DNA from: Thermoplasmata archaeon
GTDB taxonomy: Archaea; Thermoplasmatota; Thermoplasmata; B31-G17
Assembly (NCBI GenBank): GCA_003649915.1
Contig: QMTG01000002.1
Location: forward strand, 1-23,077
Length of the DNA: 23,077 nt
Direction of reading: 5' to 3'
Under the pieces are notes generated by a model. It saw nothing but the letters and a program-made list of their open reading frames with translations. It had not been told where the DNA came from and did no database searches. Below, piece by piece: positions 1 through 6,933 of this stretch. The translations under genes and the position numbers were made by a program. The number at the start of each line of letters is the position of its first letter. The stretch's first letter is position 1.

Positions 1-720
1 TGCTCCTGTATAGGGTCCCCCACCAATTATCAGAAGTCTACCATTTTCACCTTTATGCGATTCCTTCTTGGGTCTCGGAAAGTAAACAAACTCTCCCGGA
101 CCTGTATATAGTTCAGCCTCTTTAGGTATTCCTATATCTGCAACCTCTATTTTCCCGCAATACTCGGGGCTCATTCCCTTCTTTACATCATGAAAGGTTA
201 CCGTAAACTCTGCCTTGACGCAAGATTTTGTCCCAAGCCCTGATGGAACGTCCACGGCGATTATAGGCTTTCCCGATTTGTTCAGAGCATCTATAACACC
301 AGCATATGGCTCCTTCACATCACCACTTATACCCACGCCAAGCATAGCGTCTAAGACAACATTGCACCATATCAAAGATTCATTAAGCGAGTTTGGTGAA
401 TAATCCAGTAGCGTAATTTCTCTAATCCCCTGCAAACGCAATAACTGCCTTCTCGCAAGTTCTGATTTTATTCCCCGCATTCCGCGTACGAAAATTATCT
501 TTATCTTCATCCCCCTTCTTGCCAAATACCTTGCCGCCACGAGCCCATCACCGCAATTATTTCCCGTGCCGCAGACTATGAGAATATTCTCAATATCTGC
601 AAAATTATCCAATAATTTATGAGCAAGTGCCCTGCCCGCGTTTTCCATTAGCGTTTCCGCACTCACTCCCAATGCTTCCGAGTTTATATCAAATACTTTG
701 ACGTCTATATAATCAAGCAC
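1..720 (-). CDS. nnr: Bifunctional NAD(P)HX epimerase/dehydratase, N-terminal part (cut by window edge)
   Basis: The protein repairs hydrated NADH and NADPH: the N-terminal domain epimerises NAD(P)HX and the C-terminal domain, an ADP- or ATP-dependent dehydratase of ribokinase fold, restores NAD(P)H. The 240 visible codons show a complete YjeF N-terminal domain. It contains ENAGRA near residue 26, the nucleotide-binding stretch CGTGNNCGDGL near residues 49-60, LDAMLGVGISG near residue 123 and VDVPSGLG near residue 157. From about residue 222, RLLIIGGGPYTGA is the typical opening of the dehydratase domain, so the gene continues left of position 1. The GTG start at 718-720 overlaps the end of the upstream surface-protein gene by 8 bases, so translation is probably coupled. 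There is no frame break in the visible part. Identification of the family is firm; the full length cannot be seen. Confidence 0.93.
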   Translation of the reverse strand, partial: MLDYIDVKVFDINSEALGVSAETLMENAGRALAHKLLDNFADIENILIVCGTGNNCGDGLVAARYLARRGMKIKIIFVRGMRGIKSELARRQLLRLQGIREITLLDYSPNSLNESLIWCNVVLDAMLGVGISGDVKEPYAGVIDALNKSGKPIIAVDVPSGLGTKSCVKAEFTVTFHDVKKGMSPEYCGKIEVADIGIPKEAELYTGPGEFVYFPRPKKESHKGENGRLLIIGGGPYTGA

Positions 721-3250
721 CTTTTTTCACCCTTTTTCTCATGAAAATCGCCGCGAAAATCACAGGAATAAGGATTATGTAGGGCGTGGACAGATTTGGT
801 ATCTCGACACTAGCTTCGTCTTGGAAGGCAGTGGTAGATATTTGTGGACTATTTGATGTGTTACCGTTCATATTATAATTGACGCCAAAATGCGTGGCTA
901 CGGTAAGTGCTGTGGGGTTGTTACCAATCTTGGATTTATTTATCGCAATCATTATTACATCATATCCTGTGGTATTCGTATCTTGCTTCATCGCTCCGTC
1001 ATCATCACTATCCGTTATGGTTTCTGTAGAGTTGTACTCCCAGCAGTTGGATGAACTGTCCCATTTATAATACGACATATTTGTATAGTTGTAGTTATAA
1101 ACAAGCCAGTCGTACGATGCATCGCCTGTTGTGTTTAAATAAACTGCATATGTGACATTGCGCATGTGGTTAACACCCATACCATATGTGCTGTTTAACA
1201 CTATCTTTACATAAAAGTACGATGTATCCCATGCATAATACACTTTCACTATTTCAGTTGTATCATTGCTGTGGAGCGAATCGTCTGAGTCCGTGCATCC
1301 AAGATTCCATGCTGTGGGCCATGATATTCCACCAGACCTCGTTAGCGTCGGGCTACCCCAGCCATATTCTCGTGCCATCGATGTATTTATGACCACAACA
1401 TTTAACTCAAAGTAGTCGCATCTCTTCAGTGCATCAGAGAGTTTTATGGTTATCCTCGCCTCACTAATATTTCTTATTGGGTACAGTATTATTTTTGGCA
1501 ATGCTATCTCTATTGCCGACCCACTGCAGTTGGCAAGCACACTAGCACCTAATATTGTCCATGTTTTCCCGAAAGCACCGTATCTGTATATTCTCCCCTC
1601 AACTATCCTATAGTCTCTTCCCTTAACCTCCACCCTGTATTTAACATCTGCTCTATCCTTGGATTCTATATTTATAACAAGAAGGTCTGTAGTGTTCCTA
1701 TACCTCGCCCTTTTCGCCGTGGGAGGCGATGGGGTAGGAGATGGTTGTGGTGCAGCGCTGGGCGCACTGGGCGCAGGCTTTGGCTTTTCAATCCACTCCC
1801 CTATTTTCAGTCCTTCAAATATTTTTCCCGACACTTGGGCATAGAGATATACAGTGTCATTGGCATCGTGAGCCTTAACACCAACAATGTCCACATTGGG
1901 GTTTGTTACGTCCCCACCGGTCGCTTGGATTGTTGGAACTCTTGCCCATTCCTCCATCGCTCCATCAATCACTATGTCCGATGGAATTTGGTCTATGTAC
2001 TTTATTGGAGGAGAGCCAAGGACCTCTACAGTGGGGACTCCCGAGCACACAACATCCTCAAGCATAAGCCCGAATGTCTTTCCGCTCTCACCACTGGCCC
2101 TTATATAGAGTTCAGCGCTTTCTTCCCCCTCCACAGTTACAGCGGGGAGCGTTATAACTATCCTCCCTCCTCTAACCCCATGTGCTGTGTATTCGTTTCC
2201 ATTTATTCTGAGTGTTGCAGACATTGTGGCAGGATTAGCAGTTCCAAGGGGTTTAAACACCAGTTCGCTCAATTCCACAGGACCACTTGACACCAGCAAT
2301 ATATTTGCATACTTTACTTGCGTAAAAGGCTGTATTTTTTCGAGATTTTGAAATTCTTGTCTCACCCTCAAAAAGTCTTTTTCGCCTATTATTGGAGAGA
2401 TATCAAGATATCCTCCGTCCTTGAAAAGAGAGGTGACAAAAAGAAGTCTATACTCACTCCACTCATATCCAGATACCTGAAGATTTGCCCTCGCCTCAAG
2501 CTCTGCTCCCCTTACATCAACTTCGGGCCCGCCCATTTTTTCCCAAGCAAACCAGTCATAGCATGGTCTTTTTCTAAGCGTCTGATGGTATGGATTAAAT
2601 TTGTAAACATCAGCACTTCTTATAGCACCATCCCAGCCCACAATACGTATAAGCCTATCCGCTCCTAGGTTGAGAATGCAATAGCCCGTATCTTTACTGT
2701 TATCTGTATCTATAAAAACATAAAGCGCCGCAGGATCTTCCTGCCCAAATAATGATGAGTATGTCTTAACATAAAAATCTATTGTCAATTTATTGTGCCT
2801 CCATGCACAGAGGAGGATATCCACATTTCCAGCGCTAACATCTCCCTTTTCATCCTGATATTTTTGCACATTTTCCCAATCGGCAAAATTACCATCAATT
2901 GCTACAGGAATTGCCAGTATTTTTTCTCTAATTGTCAGATAGGGCGGAAGAAGAAGTGCTAGTATTATTACTAGTGATACTACAATTCTCGGAAGCAATT
3001 TTTTGTCCTTAAAAGGCATGAGGGTACGTTTTTTGATGCCACCATTTGTTAGTCCATTCGTAAGACCGTTTGTAAGTCCGTTCGATCTATCCCCTCCTAT
3101 GCCATTTGTTGCCCCCTCGCCAACAAGAACCCACCCGCCATTACCCTTGTTCACATTACCGTTAACAAGCCCATTAGTTAGCCCGAGTGCTTTCTCAATG
3201 CTTGGAGAGTTTTCCTGTATTTGGTCGTTTCTCAGCGTACGCATTGTCAT
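713..3250 (-). CDS. Large membrane-anchored surface protein with Asn-Gly repeat tail and repeated IDG/DW modules
   Basis: I do not recognise a named family for this 845-residue protein. Residues 23-70 are rich in Asn-Gly, with TNGL units repeated at 58-70. A basic stretch (72-88) and a membrane helix (about 88-107) follow, which places the repeat tail inside the cell. Outside, two similar modules start with IDGNFADW (118-125) and IDGAMEEW (428-435), each followed by GDV and NVDI; this pattern resembles CBM9/DOMON-like beta domains. A Pro/Ser/Ala linker lies at 488-511. A third beta-rich part (about 640-800) has DSDDSL and DSDDDG acidic loops. A second helix (about 823-839) and the basic tail RKRVKK end the protein. 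N-glycosylation sequons cluster after residue 519. The start is an ATG with AGGAG upstream. It is probably a glycosylated cell-surface protein; ligand and role are unknown. Confidence 0.85.
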   Translation of the reverse strand: MTMRTLRNDQIQENSPSIEKALGLTNGLVNGNVNKGNGGWVLVGEGATNGIGGDRSNGLTNGLTNGLTNGGIKKRTLMPFKDKKLLPRIVVSLVIILALLLPPYLTIREKILAIPVAIDGNFADWENVQKYQDEKGDVSAGNVDILLCAWRHNKLTIDFYVKTYSSLFGQEDPAALYVFIDTDNSKDTGYCILNLGADRLIRIVGWDGAIRSADVYKFNPYHQTLRKRPCYDWFAWEKMGGPEVDVRGAELEARANLQVSGYEWSEYRLLFVTSLFKDGGYLDISPIIGEKDFLRVRQEFQNLEKIQPFTQVKYANILLVSSGPVELSELVFKPLGTANPATMSATLRINGNEYTAHGVRGGRIVITLPAVTVEGEESAELYIRASGESGKTFGLMLEDVVCSGVPTVEVLGSPPIKYIDQIPSDIVIDGAMEEWARVPTIQATGGDVTNPNVDIVGVKAHDANDTVYLYAQVSGKIFEGLKIGEWIEKPKPAPSAPSAAPQPSPTPSPPTAKRARYRNTTDLLVINIESKDRADVKYRVEVKGRDYRIVEGRIYRYGAFGKTWTILGASVLANCSGSAIEIALPKIILYPIRNISEARITIKLSDALKRCDYFELNVVVINTSMAREYGWGSPTLTRSGGISWPTAWNLGCTDSDDSLHSNDTTEIVKVYYAWDTSYFYVKIVLNSTYGMGVNHMRNVTYAVYLNTTGDASYDWLVYNYNYTNMSYYKWDSSSNCWEYNSTETITDSDDDGAMKQDTNTTGYDVIMIAINKSKIGNNPTALTVATHFGVNYNMNGNTSNSPQISTTAFQDEASVEIPNLSTPYIILIPVIFAAIFMRKRVKKGA
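3041..3082 (-). repeat. 12-base tandem repeat encoding TNGL units
   Basis: Within the surface-protein gene, about three and a half units of a 12-base repeat encode N-G-L-T in tandem (residues 57-70). Third-position changes separate the copies, so the repeat is kept at protein level and is not a fresh DNA slippage product. Less regular Asn-Gly copies occur upstream at residues 23-56. Confidence 0.8.
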
Positions 3251-3292
3251 AACACCCCTCTCCTACGGGACACAGGGTAAATCTATACATGA

Positions 3293-3302
3293 GTATTTAT
3301 GC
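3293..3302 (-). promoter_or_regulatory. Candidate TATA box of the surface-protein gene
   Basis: Read on the minus strand, this is GCATAAATAC preceded by an A-rich BRE-like stretch. It lies about 47 bases before the ATG, which would leave a leader of roughly 20 bases holding the AGGAG ribosome site. The rest of the 3251-3408 gap shows nothing I can assign. Confidence 0.45.
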
Positions 3303-3408
3303 TTTTGGTTATATCATCAATATGGTATTGTACACAGCACCACAAATCATATGAGCAAAACTTATGCTTATCCAAAATCCTATTTTTACCGCAGATATTA
3401 CACACTCA

Positions 3409-4542
3409 TTATATCACACTAAAAGATAACGTTCTGCTGACATACGAAGATCGGCTTGCGAATTTGGGCGAAGGCGCAAAGTATCTTAGCCACATCTCCG
3501 CTGTTAGACGCTGTTGGTCTAATTTTCTTTTGAATCGATCTAATCCCTTTATAAATATATCTACTTCTTCTTTTTCTTTGAAATAACCAGCCAAAGTGCG
3601 TGGTGCACCCTTCCAAGGCTCGTACTCTTTACAATCTGGCGGTAGAATTTGCATAACTTCATTTGTTTGGATGTTAAGATATTTGGCCAATCTATCAATA
3701 TATACTTGAAATCGCAATCCTTGTTGTGAATTGCTATCTCCAGGAATGATGCTAAATATAGTAAGCCGACTTCCTTCGACTATTCCAATAAATGCTATTG
3801 TGCTTCTGGTGGTACCTTTTTGGTCAAAAAGAGGTGTTAATCCACCAACAAGTTTTTTATATAATTCACCAACTCCATTAGACTCAGCAATCTCTTCCAA
3901 TTCCTCATAGGTCAGAGGGGGTTTCCTTTTTGAAGTAGATTTAGTCTGGGTTCTATATTCAACTTGTTGTGGTTCAATTAAGAATACTCTTGCCAAAAAT
4001 TCTTTACCTTCATCATTTTGAAAGTAATGGAATGTCACAGCATTTATCCCAACCCCATAGGTATTTGAAAGATATTCAATAATTCTTTCTGTGCTACTAT
4101 CTACTTCTGAGGCAACTATAAGCATTTTATGATGTTCGTTTATAATTTCTGGTAGGACTTCGCCAAATTTCTCTTTAAAAGCTATTTCTAAAGGCTCCTT
4201 CTCACCTAAGTATTTGTTTGCTATTTCCGTAATTTTCTCATTGGAGAGGTCTTTAACCCATGAAGCATAGTCTAATACTTGAGCGGTTACTTCTCGTGGG
4301 GTCTTGTCACGTTTTAATTCAATAATTACAACGTCTCCATTATGGTCTAAACATAAAAGATCTATAACACCTCCAAAATCTGTTTCTACCTGTCGCCCGA
4401 TTACAAGCAGATCACTTGAGATTATAGAGATATCTTTTTCAAGCAAATTTTCAATGCGCTCTTCCATTTCCAATTTGGATTTTTTAATCTCCCTTAGGAT
4501 ATTGTTACTTTGTATTTCCCAAATTTTCACATCCTGAGGCAT
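3409..4542 (-). CDS. PD-(D/E)XK nuclease-like protein (NucS/DUF91 type)
   Basis: This 377-residue protein has an N-terminal nuclease core. It reads GRQVETDFGGVIDLL (49-63), then VVIIELKRDKTPREV (71-85) and QVLDYASW (88-95). The likely catalytic residues are D61, E75 and K77, with Q88 and Y92 of the QxxxY helix, the arrangement seen in NucS C-terminal/DUF91 nucleases. Residues 1-45 resemble the short helical lead of these proteins. The second half (about 205-377) has a basic linker, SKRKPP, followed by a region I cannot assign. NucS itself cuts branched or mismatched DNA, but this protein lacks the NucS N-terminal domain, so its substrate is unknown. By eye the gene is more AT-rich than its neighbours and has no clear ribosome site, so recent acquisition is possible. 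It stands alone, without a methylase or other defence gene beside it. Confidence 0.8.
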   Translation of the reverse strand: MPQDVKIWEIQSNNILREIKKSKLEMEERIENLLEKDISIISSDLLVIGRQVETDFGGVIDLLCLDHNGDVVIIELKRDKTPREVTAQVLDYASWVKDLSNEKITEIANKYLGEKEPLEIAFKEKFGEVLPEIINEHHKMLIVASEVDSSTERIIEYLSNTYGVGINAVTFHYFQNDEGKEFLARVFLIEPQQVEYRTQTKSTSKRKPPLTYEELEEIAESNGVGELYKKLVGGLTPLFDQKGTTRSTIAFIGIVEGSRLTIFSIIPGDSNSQQGLRFQVYIDRLAKYLNIQTNEVMQILPPDCKEYEPWKGAPRTLAGYFKEKEEVDIFIKGLDRFKRKLDQQRLTAEMWLRYFAPSPKFASRSSYVSRTLSFSVI

Positions 4543-4600
4543 CTGCTTTAAGGATGTGTAATACTAATTGTTCGAATTCATGTTTTTGCCGGCGCTCCTT

Positions 4601-4614
4601 GCCTAACATTAGGC
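4601..4614 (-). repeat. 14-base palindrome between the nuclease and small membrane protein genes
   Basis: GCCTAACATTAGGC is a 6-base inverted repeat with a 2-base centre, two bases beyond the stop of the small membrane-protein gene. It could be a weak terminator hairpin or a protein site; no clear U-tract follows. A similar GGCGCTC stretch occurs on both sides (4590-4596 and 4612-4618). Confidence 0.35.
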
Positions 4615-4616
4615 GC

Positions 4617-4928
4617 TCATGCCTTCATTATTGCTCCTAAGAATATTCCAATGCCTATGAGTGCGCCGATTATTGCGCCACCAATGTACATAAGCATATT
4701 CCAAATCACAGTGCTTAAATCAATGCTTATCGGGCTGATGTCTTTGTATGCCATCCATCCATAAACTATCCCTATTACTAGACCAAGCACGAGCAATATA
4801 GCCCCTATCGCCCTGCTCTTGCCACTACCAAAGTATGCTGTAAATATCCCGGCAATCAGCAGCATTAACGCTAGTATCAACACTATAACCGATATAAACA
4901 CCCACCAATCCCAAACATTTCCAGCCAT
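4617..4928 (-). CDS. Small integral membrane protein, three helices
   Basis: This 103-residue protein has no family I recognise. Three hydrophobic segments are visible at about 9-31, 38-60 and 77-100. A short hydrophilic loop, GSGKSRA, joins the first two, and a longer loop (61-76) carries KDISPISIDL. The Gly-rich last helix (GGAIIGALIGIGIFLGA) suggests tight helix packing. The start follows the ribosome site GAGGTGATG, and the gene lies 11 bases behind the RAM-domain gene, so the two are probably one transcript. The function may depend on the RAM partner, but that is only inference from position. Confidence 0.75.
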   Translation of the reverse strand: MAGNVWDWWVFISVIVLILALMLLIAGIFTAYFGSGKSRAIGAILLVLGLVIGIVYGWMAYKDISPISIDLSTVIWNMLMYIGGAIIGALIGIGIFLGAIMKA

Positions 4929-4939
4929 TATTCATCACC

Positions 4940-5182
4940 TCAGAATGAAAGTGTATCGGGACCTGTTAATGTCTCCGTATCTTTGACACCATCAATTGCC
5001 CTTATTTTGTCCACGACAATCTCGCCTAGTTTGTTGAAATCTTCTGCCTCAAGCTTCACAATAAAGTCATACTCGCCAAAGAGTGCATGTACCTCAACAA
5101 CCTCCTCAATATGCTTTAATCTCTCGTACACCGAGTGCTCTTTTGCCGCTTCCGTCTTTATTAATATATAGCCCACAACCAT
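4940..5182 (-). CDS. Stand-alone RAM domain protein (Lrp/AsnC ligand-binding type)
   Basis: The 80 residues match the RAM domain of Lrp/AsnC regulators. The start MVVGYILIKTEAAKE is the first strand and turn, EVVEVHALFGEYDFIVKLEAED (26-47) is the characteristic core, and VDKIRAIDGVKDTETL (57-72) is the last helix and strand. No helix-turn-helix is present, so it cannot bind DNA alone in the Lrp manner. Stand-alone RAM proteins form ring-like oligomers and bind amino acids; here it may sense an amino acid or act on a partner. It is the first gene of a probable pair with the small membrane protein behind it. A good TATA box about 33 bases before the ATG implies a very short leader. Confidence 0.88.
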   Translation of the reverse strand: MVVGYILIKTEAAKEHSVYERLKHIEEVVEVHALFGEYDFIVKLEAEDFNKLGEIVVDKIRAIDGVKDTETLTGPDTLSF

Positions 5183-5210
5183 AGCAATCGAGAAACGGTA
5201 AGGTCTATGC

Positions 5211-5218
5211 TTTTAAAT
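5211..5218 (-). promoter_or_regulatory. TATA box of the RAM-domain gene
   Basis: On the minus strand this reads ATTTAAAA, preceded by CGAAAGTT as a possible BRE. Its centre is about 33 bases before the ATG at 5182, the spacing expected for an archaeal transcript with a leader of only a few bases. Confidence 0.6.
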
Positions 5219-5283
5219 AACTTTCGGGAGTGGTGTTTTTGCTTATAGTATATTTTGCCCGTAGCAACATTATGGGTTTTTTT

Positions 5284-5297
5284 AGAAAAATATAAAT
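5284..5297 (-). terminator. Candidate T-rich terminator after the FtsX/GT-C operon
   Basis: Shortly after the TAG stop of the polytopic membrane-protein gene, the minus strand reads ATTTATATTTTTCT. Archaeal termination often needs only a T-rich stretch, and this lies in the gap before the next promoter. Confidence 0.4.
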
Positions 5298-5301
5298 CAT
5301 G

Positions 5302-6933
5302 CTAATCAGAAGCGTAGAGTACATACACTGTTGTAACACTCGATACCTGCAGTATTAGGCACTCTTTCCCCATATAATCATAGAAAAGTGTTGAGTTTAT
5401 CACAATGTTTGGTACAGGGTACTGTTGGGCACCCCTTGTACACCATCTGGAGTCCAGTAAGGCATAGCCTTTAAACTTCTCATCCTCAATAATAGCATAT
5501 GGTATGTGCATATCGGCTTCGTGCTCAAAGTACGGAGAGAATATATCTGCAACTCTTTGGTCTGTATAAAGAGTAATATTTTGTTGTGATTTCTCCGCCA
5601 AAAACTGCATAGCGTAAAACTCATGCTCGTATGTGACACTCTCTATCTCATACACATCAGCAGGCGCGTATGCATAAGGAAGGGTCATTGCGGAAAGTAT
5701 TACTGTTATTGGTAGAAGATACGATATTTTTTTCTTAATCGATAGGAAGTATATGCCTATTGCCACTAATACGGCAATTCCAGGGTCGAGAAAGTCGTAA
5801 GCCCTGTAAACTATGTCCATTGTCATTGGGCTTACATCACGCAGAAGAGCATGGGATATTAATGTGAAGGGGGCGAGTAATATGCCGTAGACCGTGCTTC
5901 GTGCGTCGAATTCTGCGATTTTTACTAGCGAGTAGCCGTATATTGCTATGAGTATTATAATCAAGTACGGAGTGATAAAAAGTAAAAACGTGGTTGTGGT
6001 TCTAACCCCATAAAATATGGGTCTTATGGTGTTGCCAATTATTACTGCAAGACCTAAAAGGGTGATTAGGACTGGTGCAAGCATCGAGTGCACACCAGCC
6101 TGCCTTTCTCTTGGTTTTCTAATTTTTAGTGCAAATATTAAAAATAAAAAAATCACGGATGCAAATGTAAGCATTTCCGTTCCTTGAGACTGTGCTGCTA
6201 ATGTTGCTCCTGCTTCTTCGTACCCCTTAAAGTATCCCAGCAGTTGTAGATCGACAACTTTGTAGTAAATATAACCCGGAATCGCCCAGAATGGACCCGA
6301 TATTGTATCTAAAAGCAAGTTCTTTATTGACGGAGCATTAAAATAATCCATAACAATCGCGTACAGCATTGCGAGATATAGCATGAGTGATGTCAGATGG
6401 TGTAGGAAGGGCATCATCGCTGATATTATAACTAAAAGTACCCTCATACGCATGTCGGAGCGCTTCAAGAATAAATACATGGCTAGGGGATAAAGGGCAA
6501 ATGCCATTGTTTGCTTCATAGATGCCATTGTGAAGTAAACAAAAGGACCGAGAAAGAGCATAATGAAGGCCGAGCACAGGGCGATACTGTTTCTTGACGT
6601 CACCCTGTACACGAGCATATATATCAGCACTGTAGTCGTTGCTCCGAAGGCAGGCATTAAGTATTGTATGGTGTATAGGGGAATCTTTCCAACAACTTGT
6701 GAAAACATACTAAGCGTTATGATAAATATTGGTAGTTTGCTGTTGTATATTAATAGTATATGTCCAACATCCCTTATTTTCCAAACGCCTTGGTGGCTTA
6801 TATCTTCCGCCAGCCTGACTAGCGGGTAGCCATCAATATTGTATGGAAGAGGGGATAAATGTAACGGGTACATTCTCACGATATATGCTAGAATAAAGAT
6901 TAACAGTATATGTTTTACCTTTATCTTTTTCAC
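5302..6933 (-). CDS. Large polytopic membrane protein, possibly a GT-C-type glycosyltransferase
   Basis: This 543-residue protein has roughly a dozen hydrophobic segments between residues 7 and about 425, then a soluble tail of about 110 residues, probably outside the cell. After the first helix comes LPYNIDGYPLVRLAEDI (29-45). An acidic residue in this first outer loop, followed by a helix with E/D, is the pattern of GT-C enzymes such as PMT and STT3/AglB, in which it takes part in catalysis or metal binding. D34, E43 and D44 are the candidates. I see no clear WWDYG-like motif in the tail, so it is not a standard oligosaccharyltransferase. The GTG start overlaps the stop of the FtsX-like gene as GTGA, and GGAGGAGGTG sits just upstream. 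It ends the operon of two FtsX-like proteins. It could instead be a polymer ligase or flippase. Confidence 0.6.
   Translation of the reverse strand: MKKIKVKHILLIFILAYIVRMYPLHLSPLPYNIDGYPLVRLAEDISHQGVWKIRDVGHILLIYNSKLPIFIITLSMFSQVVGKIPLYTIQYLMPAFGATTTVLIYMLVYRVTSRNSIALCSAFIMLFLGPFVYFTMASMKQTMAFALYPLAMYLFLKRSDMRMRVLLVIISAMMPFLHHLTSLMLYLAMLYAIVMDYFNAPSIKNLLLDTISGPFWAIPGYIYYKVVDLQLLGYFKGYEEAGATLAAQSQGTEMLTFASVIFLFLIFALKIRKPRERQAGVHSMLAPVLITLLGLAVIIGNTIRPIFYGVRTTTTFLLFITPYLIIILIAIYGYSLVKIAEFDARSTVYGILLAPFTLISHALLRDVSPMTMDIVYRAYDFLDPGIAVLVAIGIYFLSIKKKISYLLPITVILSAMTLPYAYAPADVYEIESVTYEHEFYAMQFLAEKSQQNITLYTDQRVADIFSPYFEHEADMHIPYAIIEDEKFKGYALLDSRWCTRGAQQYPVPNIVINSTLFYDYMGKECLILQVSSVTTVYVLYASD

Noticed and set aside
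1745..2290. Plus-strand open frame of 181 codons opposite the surface protein
   Set aside because: It is antisense to a clear coding frame, rich in Cys, Ser and His without pattern, and has no ribosome site.
3003..3422. Plus-strand frame opposite the Asn-Gly repeat, encoding Pro-Phe-Val repeats
   Set aside because: The repeat is the mirror of the TNGL codons, and the frame runs across the promoter of the real gene.
4566..4600. TTCGAAT followed by GCCGGCGCTCC, resembling the 3' end of a tRNA
   Set aside because: The bases on both sides of the TTCGAAT do not pair into a T-stem, and no D-arm, anticodon arm or acceptor partner is present.
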